12,744 nucleotides of DNA from Candidatus Yonathbacteria bacterium RIFOXYC2_FULL_47_9 (GTDB lineage Bacteria; Patescibacteriota; Minisyncoccia; Phycocordibacterales; UBA1550). The notes below the pieces were generated by a model. That model had not been told where the DNA came from. It searched no databases and saw nothing but the letters and a program-made list of their open reading frames with translations. Of this stretch, positions 6,649 through 12,290 are shown one piece after another. Each line of letters begins with the position of its first letter. Within the stretch, counting starts at the first letter, position 1. The position numbers were made by a program, and so were the translations under genes. The stretch is taken from NCBI GenBank assembly GCA_001825115.1, contig MHUY01000002.1, positions 1 to 12,744 of the forward strand, in the 5' to 3' direction.

Positions 6649-7173
6649 ATGGAAATAGAAATTCGCGCCAAATTGATATCCCCCGCAAGACTACTAAAAC
6701 AGCTAAAGAATGACAACAGAATAGTGCTTGAGGGGACAAAGAAAGAAAAGGACTTATATTTCAAACACCAATCCGATAAAGAGCGAAAGCTAGTTCTTCG
6801 TATACGCAAAACAAGTAAGGGGGATATTTTAACATTTAAAGCGAAAAGCAAGGGGGCAGATACTGCTTGGCCAGACGTGGATATGCCACTAACTCACGCG
6901 AAAACACTCGAATCAATTCTCCGTAATTCTGGTTACGAAGAGGTTGTTGTTATTACAAAAAATCGTACAACTTTTCGTTATGAATCACTTGAAATAAATG
7001 TAGACCATATTAAGGAGCTTGGGTGGTTTGTGGAGATTGAGGCACGAGGAAAGCAGAGTGAAAGAAAAAAATTAGAAAAACGACTTAGTGATTTTTTGAT
7101 TGAGTTAGGAATTAACAAGGATGACATTATTCGCCAAGGCTATGTTCCTCTTGCTCTTGCTGCAAAAAAATAA
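6649..7173 (+). CDS. CYTH-domain protein (class IV adenylate cyclase/thiamine-triphosphatase-like)
   Basis: CYTH proteins form an antiparallel beta tunnel that binds a triphosphate and two metal ions; members include CyaB-type adenylate cyclases and triphosphatases. The N-terminus MEIEIRAK is the family signature ExEx(K/R)xK. Tunnel-lining residues follow in the expected order: LRIRK, ILTFKAK, then an arginine in TTFRYESLEINVDHIKELG and the metal-binding WFVEIEAR. At 174 residues it is of normal CyaB size. Which reaction it performs cannot be told from sequence alone. It has its own promoter directly after the upstream operon's terminator and no leader, so it is transcribed separately. Its place between a nucleotide kinase/radical SAM pair and a Gre-like gene suggests work on a nucleotide or polyphosphate substrate, which is an inference. 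Confidence 0.85.
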   Translation: MEIEIRAKLISPARLLKQLKNDNRIVLEGTKKEKDLYFKHQSDKERKLVLRIRKTSKGDILTFKAKSKGADTAWPDVDMPLTHAKTLESILRNSGYEEVVVITKNRTTFRYESLEINVDHIKELGWFVEIEARGKQSERKKLEKRLSDFLIELGINKDDIIRQGYVPLALAAKK

Positions 7174-7219
7174 TGTGTGATTCCTCGAGTCTAATAGCAC
7201 CGATACCCGGGAAAAATTT

Positions 7220-7684
7220 ATGGCTCAATTTTTACAAAAAGATCTTAATGCACTTGAGGATAAAATAAAAATAATCACACAACGTCTCAGAGAAGTCATT
7301 CTTGACGGCGCTGAGAGCGTTCGGCAAAGTTCTGAAACATGGCATGATAATTTTGGTTTCGAAGAGTCATCCAGGCAACAAAAGATGCTTGGTAAACAAC
7401 TGGAAGAGCTGCAAGAAATTTTCCAATCTGCCGTATTGGTACAACCTCGAGAAAGCTCTGATACGGTAGCTATTGGTTCACGTATTAAGTTATTGAATGT
7501 CGCCACCGGTGGAGAGAAAGAATTTCTTGTGGGTAGCTTTATGGTACTCGATAAAAAAGACGATCTTGAGGTTGCCTATACTGCACCAATCGTCACTCCT
7601 TTTTTTGGCGCGCATGTTGGAGAGATCCACGAAGTTTCGATTGGTGAAAACACAATTAGATATGAACTCGTTGAAATTATTTAG
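7220..7684 (+). CDS. GreA/GreB-like transcription factor
   Basis: Residues 1-75 are mostly helical. ETWHDNFGFEESSRQQKML followed by KQLEELQEIFQSAVLV lines up with the second helix of the GreA coiled coil and the AxxV end of the Gre N-terminal domain. Residues 84-154 fit the FKBP-like C-terminal domain: GSRIKLLNVATGGEKEFLVG, a degenerate YTAPIVTPFFGAHVGEIHEV in place of the usual SPxxxALLGxxxGD, and a closing YELVEI. The usual serine-proline is altered, so it is a divergent Gre-family protein acting, if at all, in the RNA polymerase secondary channel. No clear Shine-Dalgarno precedes ATG 7220. It is the last gene of block 1, and its TAG overlaps by four bases the convergent stop of a truncated pilin. 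Confidence 0.72.
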   Translation: MAQFLQKDLNALEDKIKIITQRLREVILDGAESVRQSSETWHDNFGFEESSRQQKMLGKQLEELQEIFQSAVLVQPRESSDTVAIGSRIKLLNVATGGEKEFLVGSFMVLDKKDDLEVAYTAPIVTPFFGAHVGEIHEVSIGENTIRYELVEII

Positions 7685-7717
7685 ATGGTAGTTGAACCGC
7701 TCGGAGGGTTAAATTGA

Positions 7718-7757
7718 ACTTGGGAGTGAAGCTTCCAAGTAAGTACTCCTCGTACTT
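7718..7757 (+). other. Two adjacent hairpins at the junction of block 1 and the pilin remnant
   Basis: A 9-bp stem (ACTTGGGAG at 7718-7726 with CTTCCAAGT at 7732-7740, one G-T) is followed at once by a 6-bp stem (AAGTAC 7741-7746 with GTACTT 7752-7757). Only a weak CTTTAAA follows, so it is at best a poor terminator for the Gre-like gene. It lies in the non-homologous tail of the truncated pilin. Confidence 0.35.
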
Positions 7758-7774
7758 CTTTAAATGCAAGCGCC

Positions 7775-7921
7775 AGCGCCTTTACATACTCACCCACAAT
7801 CTGATTTCTCTGCGTATCGTCCGCCTTTTTCCGCGCCCTCTGCACCGATGAGAGCACGACACTCGAGAGTAGTCCCATAATCGAAATCACCACCAAGAGT
7901 TCAATGAGGGTGAACCCTCGT
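7775..7921 (-). repeat. Pilin 5' repeat, copy 2
   Basis: Almost identical to 4203-4349, with only about ten differences visible by eye over the block. It encodes the conserved prepilin start up to EYVKAL. Confidence 0.85.
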
Positions 7922-7945
7922 TTAGTAGTTTTTTTCATTATGATA

Positions 7946-7975
7946 AGTATACCCCAAAATGGTGTGAGGGTGCAA
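7946..7975 (-). promoter_or_regulatory. Promoter of truncated pilin copy 2
   Basis: On the minus strand, TTGCAC (7970-7975), 18 bases, then TATACT (7946-7951). The -10 ends seven bases before ATG 7938, so the RNA should start at or next to the start codon. The arrangement is shared with copy 3 (11299-11328). Confidence 0.65.
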
Positions 7976-8029
7976 AATGCGGGATAACGCATCAGGATGG
8001 CTCCAAAATATTGAACCATTACGGACGCA

Positions 8030-8058
8030 TTGACAAAATAGAAAAAATAGGTTATTTT
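8030..8058 (+). promoter_or_regulatory. Promoter for block 2 (peptide-modification operon)
   Basis: TTGACA (8030-8035), a 17-base spacer, then TATTTT (8053-8058). The leader of ~70 bases holds two short possible stems, AAGGAA/TTCCTT (8068-8073 with 8094-8099) and GGTTTA/TAAACC (8081-8086 with 8117-8122). The second ends just before the AAAAGGAG Shine-Dalgarno. They are AT-rich and could arise by chance. Confidence 0.6.
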
Positions 8059-8137
8059 AACAACAGAAAGGAAAGCATTAGGTTTATTTAAAGTTCCTTG
8101 ATTTTCGCCCTATTTCTAAACCAAAAGGAGATATATC

Positions 8138-9454
8138 ATGTATCGCAAACTGAGCGCCCCTGTATCTTGTCAAATTGAAATCACAACCGGTTGCGACAAT
8201 AATTGCATCCATTGTTACAATTATTGGAGGCATGAACAGGAGATCAAGGGTTCGAATATGTCTAAGGCCGTATTGAAGAAAGTTACTGCCGATATCATCG
8301 AGTCTAAGGTCTTTCATGTTACATTCACTGGCGGTGAGCCGCTTATGAGAAAAGAGATTCTTTTTGAAGGAATTGAGATTTTGATGAACGCTGGTGTTGT
8401 GTGTGATGTAAATACAAACCTAACCCTGATCACACCAGAAAGTGCAGGGCGATTAGTGTCCCTCGGTATCGGAGGGGTTTTGACTTCTGTGGCGGCCCCC
8501 GTGGCAATATTACATGACCACATCATGCAGAAAAAAGGTGCATTTAATGCCACCTTGAAAGGTATCAAGGTTTCTCAGGATGCTGGACTCGTGGTTGCTG
8601 CAAGCATGGTTGTTACCAAGCTGAATGTTAAAGAGGTTTATTCTACCGGAATGTTCCTCCATAGTATTGGGGTCAATCAATTTTATGCTACGAAAGCATC
8701 TCCGCCATTAAATTCTCAGAATTTTATGCAGTACATGCTTTCTGATGACGAACTGATCTCATTGCTTGAACAACTGCGAAGGCTTCGTGAGGAAATACGT
8801 ATGAATGTTGGCGCACTCGAGTGTTACCCTCTTTGTTCGTATGTGAACCAGGAGGCATATTCGTTCATGGCAGACAGAAGGTGTAGCGCCGGGGTCACGA
8901 CATGCAGTATTGGGGCAGACGGTTCTGTGCGAGCTTGTTCTCATGATGATGTGTCATATGGCAATGTTGTTACGGATGGGTTGATCTCCGCATGGAATTC
9001 AATGTCAGAATGGCGTGACGGGACATTGTTGCCAGAAGGATGCAAGCAATGCAAATCATTTGCATCTTGCAGTGGCGGGTGTCGAGTTGATGCTATGTAT
9101 GTGTCAGGCTGTAAAAGCAACCAAGACCCATACACAAAATACGCTAATGTCGAAAAAATTGTCGCACGGAAGCCACGAAATCATACTGACTTTACTGACA
9201 AAGGATCGGTATTCAAAATCTCCAAGGAATTGAAGTATCGAGACGAGGGTTTCTGCGTATTGTGTGCAGGGCAAAGGAATATCGCAAGTCCCGCCACACT
9301 GTCTCGCGGGAGTTATGAGCTTATTCAGGGTCTGAACAGGAGGTCGGCAACATTTGGCTTAAATGAAGTTGTGTGTTACACTAAATTACCACCTCAAAGC
9401 GCAAATGAATTGTGTAATGCGTTCTTGAATGATGGTATTTTTGAACTCACTTAG
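8138..9454 (+). CDS. Radical SAM/SPASM peptide-maturase-like enzyme with C-terminal PqqD-like region
   Basis: This is probably the enzyme that modifies the peptide encoded just downstream. The [4Fe-4S] motif CX3CX2C is at residues 19-26 (CDNNCIHC) and GGEP at 65-68. A complete SPASM domain spans about 249-325: C249, G262x4C267, C302x2C305x5C311x3C315 and C325, matching the seven-cysteine pattern that binds two auxiliary clusters. SPASM enzymes of this type form thioether or carbon-carbon crosslinks in ribosomal peptides (AlbA, PqqE, QhpD). The last ~80 residues (RDEGFCVLCAGQR, SRGSYELIQGL, then FLNDGIFELT) recall the PqqD/RRE winged-helix domain that binds leader peptides; this match is by eye. 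AAGGAG seven bases before ATG 8138 fixes the start. The stop lies 12 bases before the peptide start. Confidence 0.9.
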   Translation: MYRKLSAPVSCQIEITTGCDNNCIHCYNYWRHEQEIKGSNMSKAVLKKVTADIIESKVFHVTFTGGEPLMRKEILFEGIEILMNAGVVCDVNTNLTLITPESAGRLVSLGIGGVLTSVAAPVAILHDHIMQKKGAFNATLKGIKVSQDAGLVVAASMVVTKLNVKEVYSTGMFLHSIGVNQFYATKASPPLNSQNFMQYMLSDDELISLLEQLRRLREEIRMNVGALECYPLCSYVNQEAYSFMADRRCSAGVTTCSIGADGSVRACSHDDVSYGNVVTDGLISAWNSMSEWRDGTLLPEGCKQCKSFASCSGGCRVDAMYVSGCKSNQDPYTKYANVEKIVARKPRNHTDFTDKGSVFKISKELKYRDEGFCVLCAGQRNIASPATLSRGSYELIQGLNRRSATFGLNEVVCYTKLPPQSANELCNAFLNDGIFELT

Positions 9455-9466
9455 GAGGTAAATGCA

Positions 9467-9598
9467 ATGGAAGCAACTACATATGGCTACGTATCCCTTT
9501 TGAGTAATGATGCTCAAAAGGGTGCATCGAGCGATACTGTTGCCTTGGCGTGCTATTGCCACTGTGCATGCGCATGTCACGTCATCAAGGTTAAGTAA
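9467..9598 (+). CDS. Cys-rich RiPP precursor peptide candidate (43 aa)
   Basis: This 43-residue ORF is short enough to be missed by gene callers. AGGAGG at 9453-9458, eight bases before ATG 9467, is an excellent ribosome-binding site. It starts 12 bases after the radical SAM/SPASM gene and is closed by a strong terminator, so the two form one operon. Residues 1-27 would be the leader (polar, no signal peptide). Residues 28-43 form the likely core, with cysteines at 29, 31, 33, 35 and 37 (CYCHCACACH) and a basic tail VIKVK. On an extended chain the five thiols would lie on one face. This fits a substrate for thioether formation by the upstream enzyme, or a metal-binding peptide. There is no GG cleavage motif. 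I recognise no known precursor family. Confidence 0.8.
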   Translation: MEATTYGYVSLLSNDAQKGASSDTVALACYCHCACACHVIKVK

Positions 9599-9608
9599 CT
9601 TCACACCA

Positions 9609-9645
9609 AGAGGGGCGCGTGTACTACACGCACTCCTCTTTTTTT
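9609..9645 (+). terminator. Terminator of the radical SAM/precursor operon
   Basis: A 14-bp stem (9609-9622 with 9626-9639; one G-T pair, one C-A mismatch), a 3-base loop and a run of seven T. It lies 10 bases past the precursor stop and separates it from the peptidase pair. Confidence 0.88.
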
Positions 9646-9677
9646 ATTTGTGTTATTAACGCGAGGTTGCTACGATA

Positions 9678-9683
9678 TATACT
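9678..9683 (+). promoter_or_regulatory. -10 element for the HExxH gene pair
   Basis: TATACT 19 bases before ATG 9703. The predicted leader is ~13 bases with no Shine-Dalgarno. No convincing -35 is visible. Confidence 0.45.
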
Positions 9684-9702
9684 ATGAATCCTCAAATTTA
9701 TT

Positions 9703-10431
9703 ATGCGTAAACTGATTGATGTACAACTTACTTTTATCATATCTCCTGATTTAGATATCGCGGGTTTTCAGGAGCTTTCTTCTGAAATAAATGAAAGCCA
9801 TCCATTATACACACAGCTTACTGAAGCGCTCGCAAGAGTTAATATTTCGATACCGGATGTTGGGTTGCATGGGGTACAAAAAGAAGAGCTACAGAAACAA
9901 GTGGGGGGGTTTTATGTGGCACACGCGCAAGGCATCGAAAAGCATTGCAGGCAAATCAACGGATACTGGGATCAGCACGGAAATGATTTTTTGCGTACTT
10001 GTGATGAATTATTTTCACGCAATGCATTTATGGAAGTCACGGAATTTATTGCATACCCAACTTTGTGGAGGGTATATATTCAACAAATGAAACATTCTGC
10101 AATTTCATTTCCTCTGTCTGAGGATGTTCATGGTTCAGATGAGGCACTATATGTTGTCATGCACGAGCTGCTTCATGCTTTTTTCTATCAATATGTAAAC
10201 ACTATGCCAAATCTGAGGAATAGAGTCGACCTATGGGATATAGCAGAAATTTTTAATAGTATTGTAATGAGCCAAGACAGGTTTAAGAAATTCTACCCAT
10301 CTCATGCGATTACAAATTATCCGTTACACGACAAGATAATCAGAGAGATAGTCGCTTCTGGTGTTAATAATAGTGCAGAGCTCACTATTATGCAAATAAG
10401 CAACCGTTTGAAGCCACAAAGTCAAACATAA
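9703..10431 (+). CDS. Putative zinc metallopeptidase (HExxH), first of a tandem pair
   Basis: The zinc-binding motif HELLH is at residues 154-158 within a hydrophobic helix (YVVMHELLHAFFYQY). A glutamate at 182 (WDIAEIFN), 24 residues later, is a plausible third ligand as in gluzincins. Upstream, W89 lies in YWDQHGNDFL. The protein has no signal peptide or membrane segment, so it is probably cytoplasmic. I do not recognise its family. The next gene shares the WDxxGNxxL and HExxH layout at similar spacing, so the two are likely paralogs. Position right after the radical SAM/precursor operon suggests leader-peptide removal, but it has a separate promoter and other roles are possible. Its TAA overlaps the next ATG by one base. 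Confidence 0.7.
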   Translation: MRKLIDVQLTFIISPDLDIAGFQELSSEINESHPLYTQLTEALARVNISIPDVGLHGVQKEELQKQVGGFYVAHAQGIEKHCRQINGYWDQHGNDFLRTCDELFSRNAFMEVTEFIAYPTLWRVYIQQMKHSAISFPLSEDVHGSDEALYVVMHELLHAFFYQYVNTMPNLRNRVDLWDIAEIFNSIVMSQDRFKKFYPSHAITNYPLHDKIIREIVASGVNNSAELTIMQISNRLKPQSQT

Positions 10432-11051
10432 TGAAATTAAATATATTATATTCGAAGGACTTTGAGGTTGAGCGTGTCGTAGACACCCTTAAGAGAATTG
10501 ATTGGTATAAGACAAACGGATACACTGTTCAGCTACCGGAAGGTTTAGATGTCTCGGATCCCAGTATTGTCACGCGCGAAGATATAGAAATCGCTGTCTC
10601 AAAAGAATATGACGAACAAAACTATATCGGATCAAAAAAATATATTGAAGATCACTGGGACGATATTGGAAATGAATTACTAAAAAATATAAAAAATACT
10701 TCTCTTGCCACAGAGGAATACTACGACATACACATAACAAGATATGGCGTTGGGGGGAGTTATCACCTACCCAATAAGATCATCATCAATATTCAGCGAA
10801 TGTTTGAGTACGGCCTGCTTAAAACTACTGCACACGAAAGCATACATCTTGCAATTCAGCCATTGGTTGAAAAATACAACGTTAAACACTGGGTCAAAGA
10901 GAGAGTGGTAGATCTTATCCTTGAACAGCTTGTACCAAAAGTGAACTCATTTCAAAAAATGCCAATAGAAATAGAGCGTACTGATGAGGTATTTAAGGAA
11001 AAGTATCCGAACATAGATTTGATATTAAAATCTCTAGGAGATTCGGAGTAA
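10431..11051 (+). CDS. Putative zinc metallopeptidase (HExxH), second of a tandem pair
   Basis: HESIH at residues 135-139 (TTAHESIHLAIQPL) is the HExxH signature, and E157 in WVKERVVDLI is a likely third zinc ligand. HWDDIGNELL at ~75-84 matches WDQHGNDFL of the preceding protein; the gap from this Trp to HExxH is 59 residues here and 65 there. Sequence identity elsewhere looks low, so the duplication is old or the pair forms a heterodimer. It has no signal peptide. Translation is coupled to the upstream gene through TAATG. Its 3' end overlaps by 18 bases the convergent end of the third pilin remnant, which suggests the block was joined to a pre-existing pilin gene. Specific substrate unknown. 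Confidence 0.68.
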   Translation: MKLNILYSKDFEVERVVDTLKRIDWYKTNGYTVQLPEGLDVSDPSIVTREDIEIAVSKEYDEQNYIGSKKYIEDHWDDIGNELLKNIKNTSLATEEYYDIHITRYGVGGSYHLPNKIIINIQRMFEYGLLKTTAHESIHLAIQPLVEKYNVKHWVKERVVDLILEQLVPKVNSFQKMPIEIERTDEVFKEKYPNIDLILKSLGDSE

Positions 11052-11112
11052 ATACATTGAGATTGTTGCTGTTTCGGTGAAGGCTCGATATAACTTATCA
11101 TACACAAGCGCG

Positions 11113-11257
11113 AGCGCCTTTACATACTCACCCACGATCTGGTTCCTCTGCGTATCATCCGCCTTGACCCGCGCCCCATTCAGTGACGCCATCACCACCG
11201 CCGACAACAGGGAAATAATCGAAATCACCACCAAGAGTTCAATGAGGGTGAACCCTC
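11113..11257 (-). repeat. Pilin 5' repeat, copy 3 (divergent)
   Basis: It matches 4203-4349 and 7775-7921 well at both ends (TTTACATACTCACCCAC and AATCGAAATCACCACCAAGA) and less well in the middle, where the transmembrane helix is encoded. Confidence 0.8.
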
Positions 11258-11268
11258 TGTCGCGCCCA

Positions 11269-11276
11269 CCCCCCCC
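11269..11276. repeat. Homopolymer of eight C (G on the pilin coding strand)
   Basis: Eight consecutive C on the + strand lie between the candidate pilin starts (11290, 11296) and the prepilin cleavage motif. The tract length decides whether the pilin frame is open. Confidence 0.9.
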
Positions 11277-11298
11277 ATAGTCTTTCCCATATGCATTA

Positions 11299-11328
11299 AG
11301 TATACCCCAAAACAGGGATGGGGTGCAA
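11299..11328 (-). promoter_or_regulatory. Promoter of pilin remnant copy 3
   Basis: On the minus strand, TTGCAC (11323-11328), 18 bases, then TATACT (11299-11304). Much of the spacer (TTTTGGGG next to the -10) is shared with copy 2 at 7946-7975, so the repeat extends beyond the coding region. Confidence 0.65.
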
Positions 11329-11474
11329 AAGGTGGCCTTGCAATTGATTGTTGAGCTGGGGGTAAAAAGCTTGACAATTTAGGAGGAATCACTCAGTCTT
11401 TAGATAGACATTTGAGGTTTAACATCGGGGAATTCTCGGTAACTCGCACTTGTTCATTGTGAAGGAGTATTAGC

Positions 11475-11684
11475 ATGGGTAAATATAGTGACAACACCAG
11501 TTCTAGTGGTGATTCCAGTAGTAAAGCTGCGGAAGCTGAGCACGATGCACGTGATCATGCAACCGAAGCTGGGGTTTTCGAGCGGGGGAATAGCTCAAAA
11601 AATAGCGAGCGCTTTAGTCGCAATGACAGTGCGGGTCAAGCCGCTGGAGGTTTCTGGGATTCGATCTTTGGGTCCAAGAAATGA
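11475..11684 (+). CDS. Small Ser-rich hydrophilic peptide (69 aa), unknown function
   Basis: I do not recognise this gene. AAGGAG at 11462-11467, seven bases before ATG 11475, and a strong terminator directly after it support a real single-gene unit. The first ~50 residues are low-complexity and probably disordered: TSSSGDSSSKAAEAEHDARD then ATEAG, GNSSKNSERFSRNDSAG. The last ~15 (AAGGFWDSIFGSKK) are different, with two glycines and an aromatic patch. It has no cysteine, signal peptide or membrane helix. It ends with TGA, the only TGA stop among the genes here. It could be a small stress or nucleic-acid-associated protein, or a secreted or modified peptide with a GG-like site before FWDSIFGSKK. 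A TTGACA at 11371-11376 may be its -35, but no good -10 follows. Confidence 0.6.
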   Translation: MGKYSDNTSSSGDSSSKAAEAEHDARDHATEAGVFERGNSSKNSERFSRNDSAGQAAGGFWDSIFGSKK

Positions 11685-11699
11685 TGCTAGGCAGTAGTG

Positions 11700-11736
11700 A
11701 GTGGGGATGAATATACTTCATCCCCACTTTTATTTT
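11700..11736 (+). terminator. Terminator after the Ser-rich peptide
   Basis: A perfect 12-bp stem (AGTGGGGATGAA at 11700-11711 pairing with 11717-11728), a 5-base loop, then a T-rich run (TTTTATTTTATT). Confidence 0.88.
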
Positions 11737-11747
11737 ATTAAATATTG

Positions 11748-11753
11748 TATAAT
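11748..11753 (+). promoter_or_regulatory. Consensus -10 element for the block 3 gene pair
   Basis: TATAAT ending 15 bases before ATG 11769; the leader would be ~8 bases. The -35 region (CACTTT near 11725) is poor and overlaps the terminator stem. Confidence 0.5.
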
Positions 11754-11768
11754 GATGCATATAAGACT

Positions 11769-12290
11769 ATGGATAAAATCTGCAATATTAAATATGTTGA
11801 CGCATATTATATCTATGAAAAAAAAATAGGCAAGACACAATTATCGCTATTTGATGCGCATGGATATGTGGAAGAGGTTGCAAATAACATTGTTATAATT
11901 TTCATAAAAAAAAGAGGTATTGTTAACAGTGAAGCAATCAGCAACAAAGAGGCCGTCATTAAAGGGTTGGTAATTCCCGACACAGCTCTCATGTCCACGG
12001 TTGAGAATTATTCAACTAATATACTTAAAAATCTAAAAGAGGATTCGACGGTTGAAGTAATATGGCGAGATATAGTATATGTTGCTAATTTGCCAAGGTA
12101 TGATTGCTCTGTTATGTACAGCGAGGGGAGCTTGTTTAGAATTGAAAAGGACCATATTGTTTTAAAAGACCCGGAGACTATTCGAACATACCCGTCTCCC
12201 ACAAAGAATCACCCCGGTAGTGGGCGCCCGACATACCTAATAATCCCAATATCTTTTATTACTAGTATCAAATTAATTATTAATGAATAA
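11769..12290 (+). CDS. Unknown protein, beta-rich C-terminal half (173 aa)
   Basis: I do not recognise this gene. The first ~75 residues alternate hydrophobic and charged residues and look like a mixed alpha/beta region (YVDAYYIYEKKIG, NNIVIIFIKKRGIV). The C-terminal ~80 residues read like a small beta barrel: STVEVIWRDIVYVA, then GSLFRIEKDHIVLKDP, then YLIIPISFITSIKLI. A strand pattern ending in an Ile-rich strand is also seen in the next gene, and an Sm-like or SH3-like barrel is a guess from that pattern only. ATG 11769 is preferred over an in-frame TTG at 11745, which would lie across the TATAAT box. There is no signal peptide. It is AT-rich compared with the left end of the window and overlaps the next gene by eight bases. 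Confidence 0.65.
   Translation: MDKICNIKYVDAYYIYEKKIGKTQLSLFDAHGYVEEVANNIVIIFIKKRGIVNSEAISNKEAVIKGLVIPDTALMSTVENYSTNILKNLKEDSTVEVIWRDIVYVANLPRYDCSVMYSEGSLFRIEKDHIVLKDPETIRTYPSPTKNHPGSGRPTYLIIPISFITSIKLIINE

Larger units (their letters stand above)
7681..7938 (-). pseudogene. Truncated pilin, 85 codons (5' cassette with unrelated tail)
   Basis: The N-terminus MKKTTKRG then FTLIELLVVISIMGLLSSV, followed by the charged RARKKADDTQRNQIVGEYVKALA segment, is a normal prepilin start. The globular C-terminal domain is missing: after EYVKALALAF come only about 27 residues with no pilin features or cysteines. It is roughly half the length of the intact copy at 3812-4384. The stop overlaps the convergent Gre-like gene. 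Promoter (7946-7975) and reading frame are intact, so a short membrane-inserted pilin stub could still be made. It is more likely a remnant of a pilin gene cut by insertion or rearrangement. A longer frame opening at 8019 is rejected because the promoter lies inside it. There is no Shine-Dalgarno; the message is probably leaderless. Confidence 0.75.
11034..11290 (-). pseudogene. Truncated and frameshifted pilin remnant
   Basis: The frame read from 11263 downward encodes RDRGFTLIELLVVISIISLLSAVV, then ARVKADDTQRNQIVGEYVKALALVYDK, a prepilin start; a ~19-residue unrelated tail follows before the stop at 11034. No start codon lies in this frame near the promoter. The ATGs at 11296 and 11290, correctly placed after the -10, read into a run of eight G (minus strand; 11269-11276) and then out of frame to an early TGA. 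One extra G would join MGKTMGGGGRDRG to FTLIELL. So it is a broken gene, a slippage-controlled gene or a sequencing error in the homopolymer. Its helix differs more from copies 1 and 2 than those differ from each other. Confidence 0.72.

Noticed and set aside
7708..7757. Integron-like attC site at the block 1/pilin junction (GTTAAAT plus hairpins)
   Set aside because: GTTAAAT fits GTTRRRY but I find no matching RYYYAAC partner and no equivalent at the 11052-11112 junction.
7938..8019. Longer pilin frame opening at 8019
   Set aside because: The extension encodes no leader-like sequence and contains the pilin promoter (7946-7975); MKKTTKRG at 7938 is a normal prepilin leader.
11745..11768. TTG start for the 11769 gene
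   Set aside because: The TTG region coincides with a consensus TATAAT box and has no ribosome-binding site; ATG 11769 lies at a sensible distance from that box.
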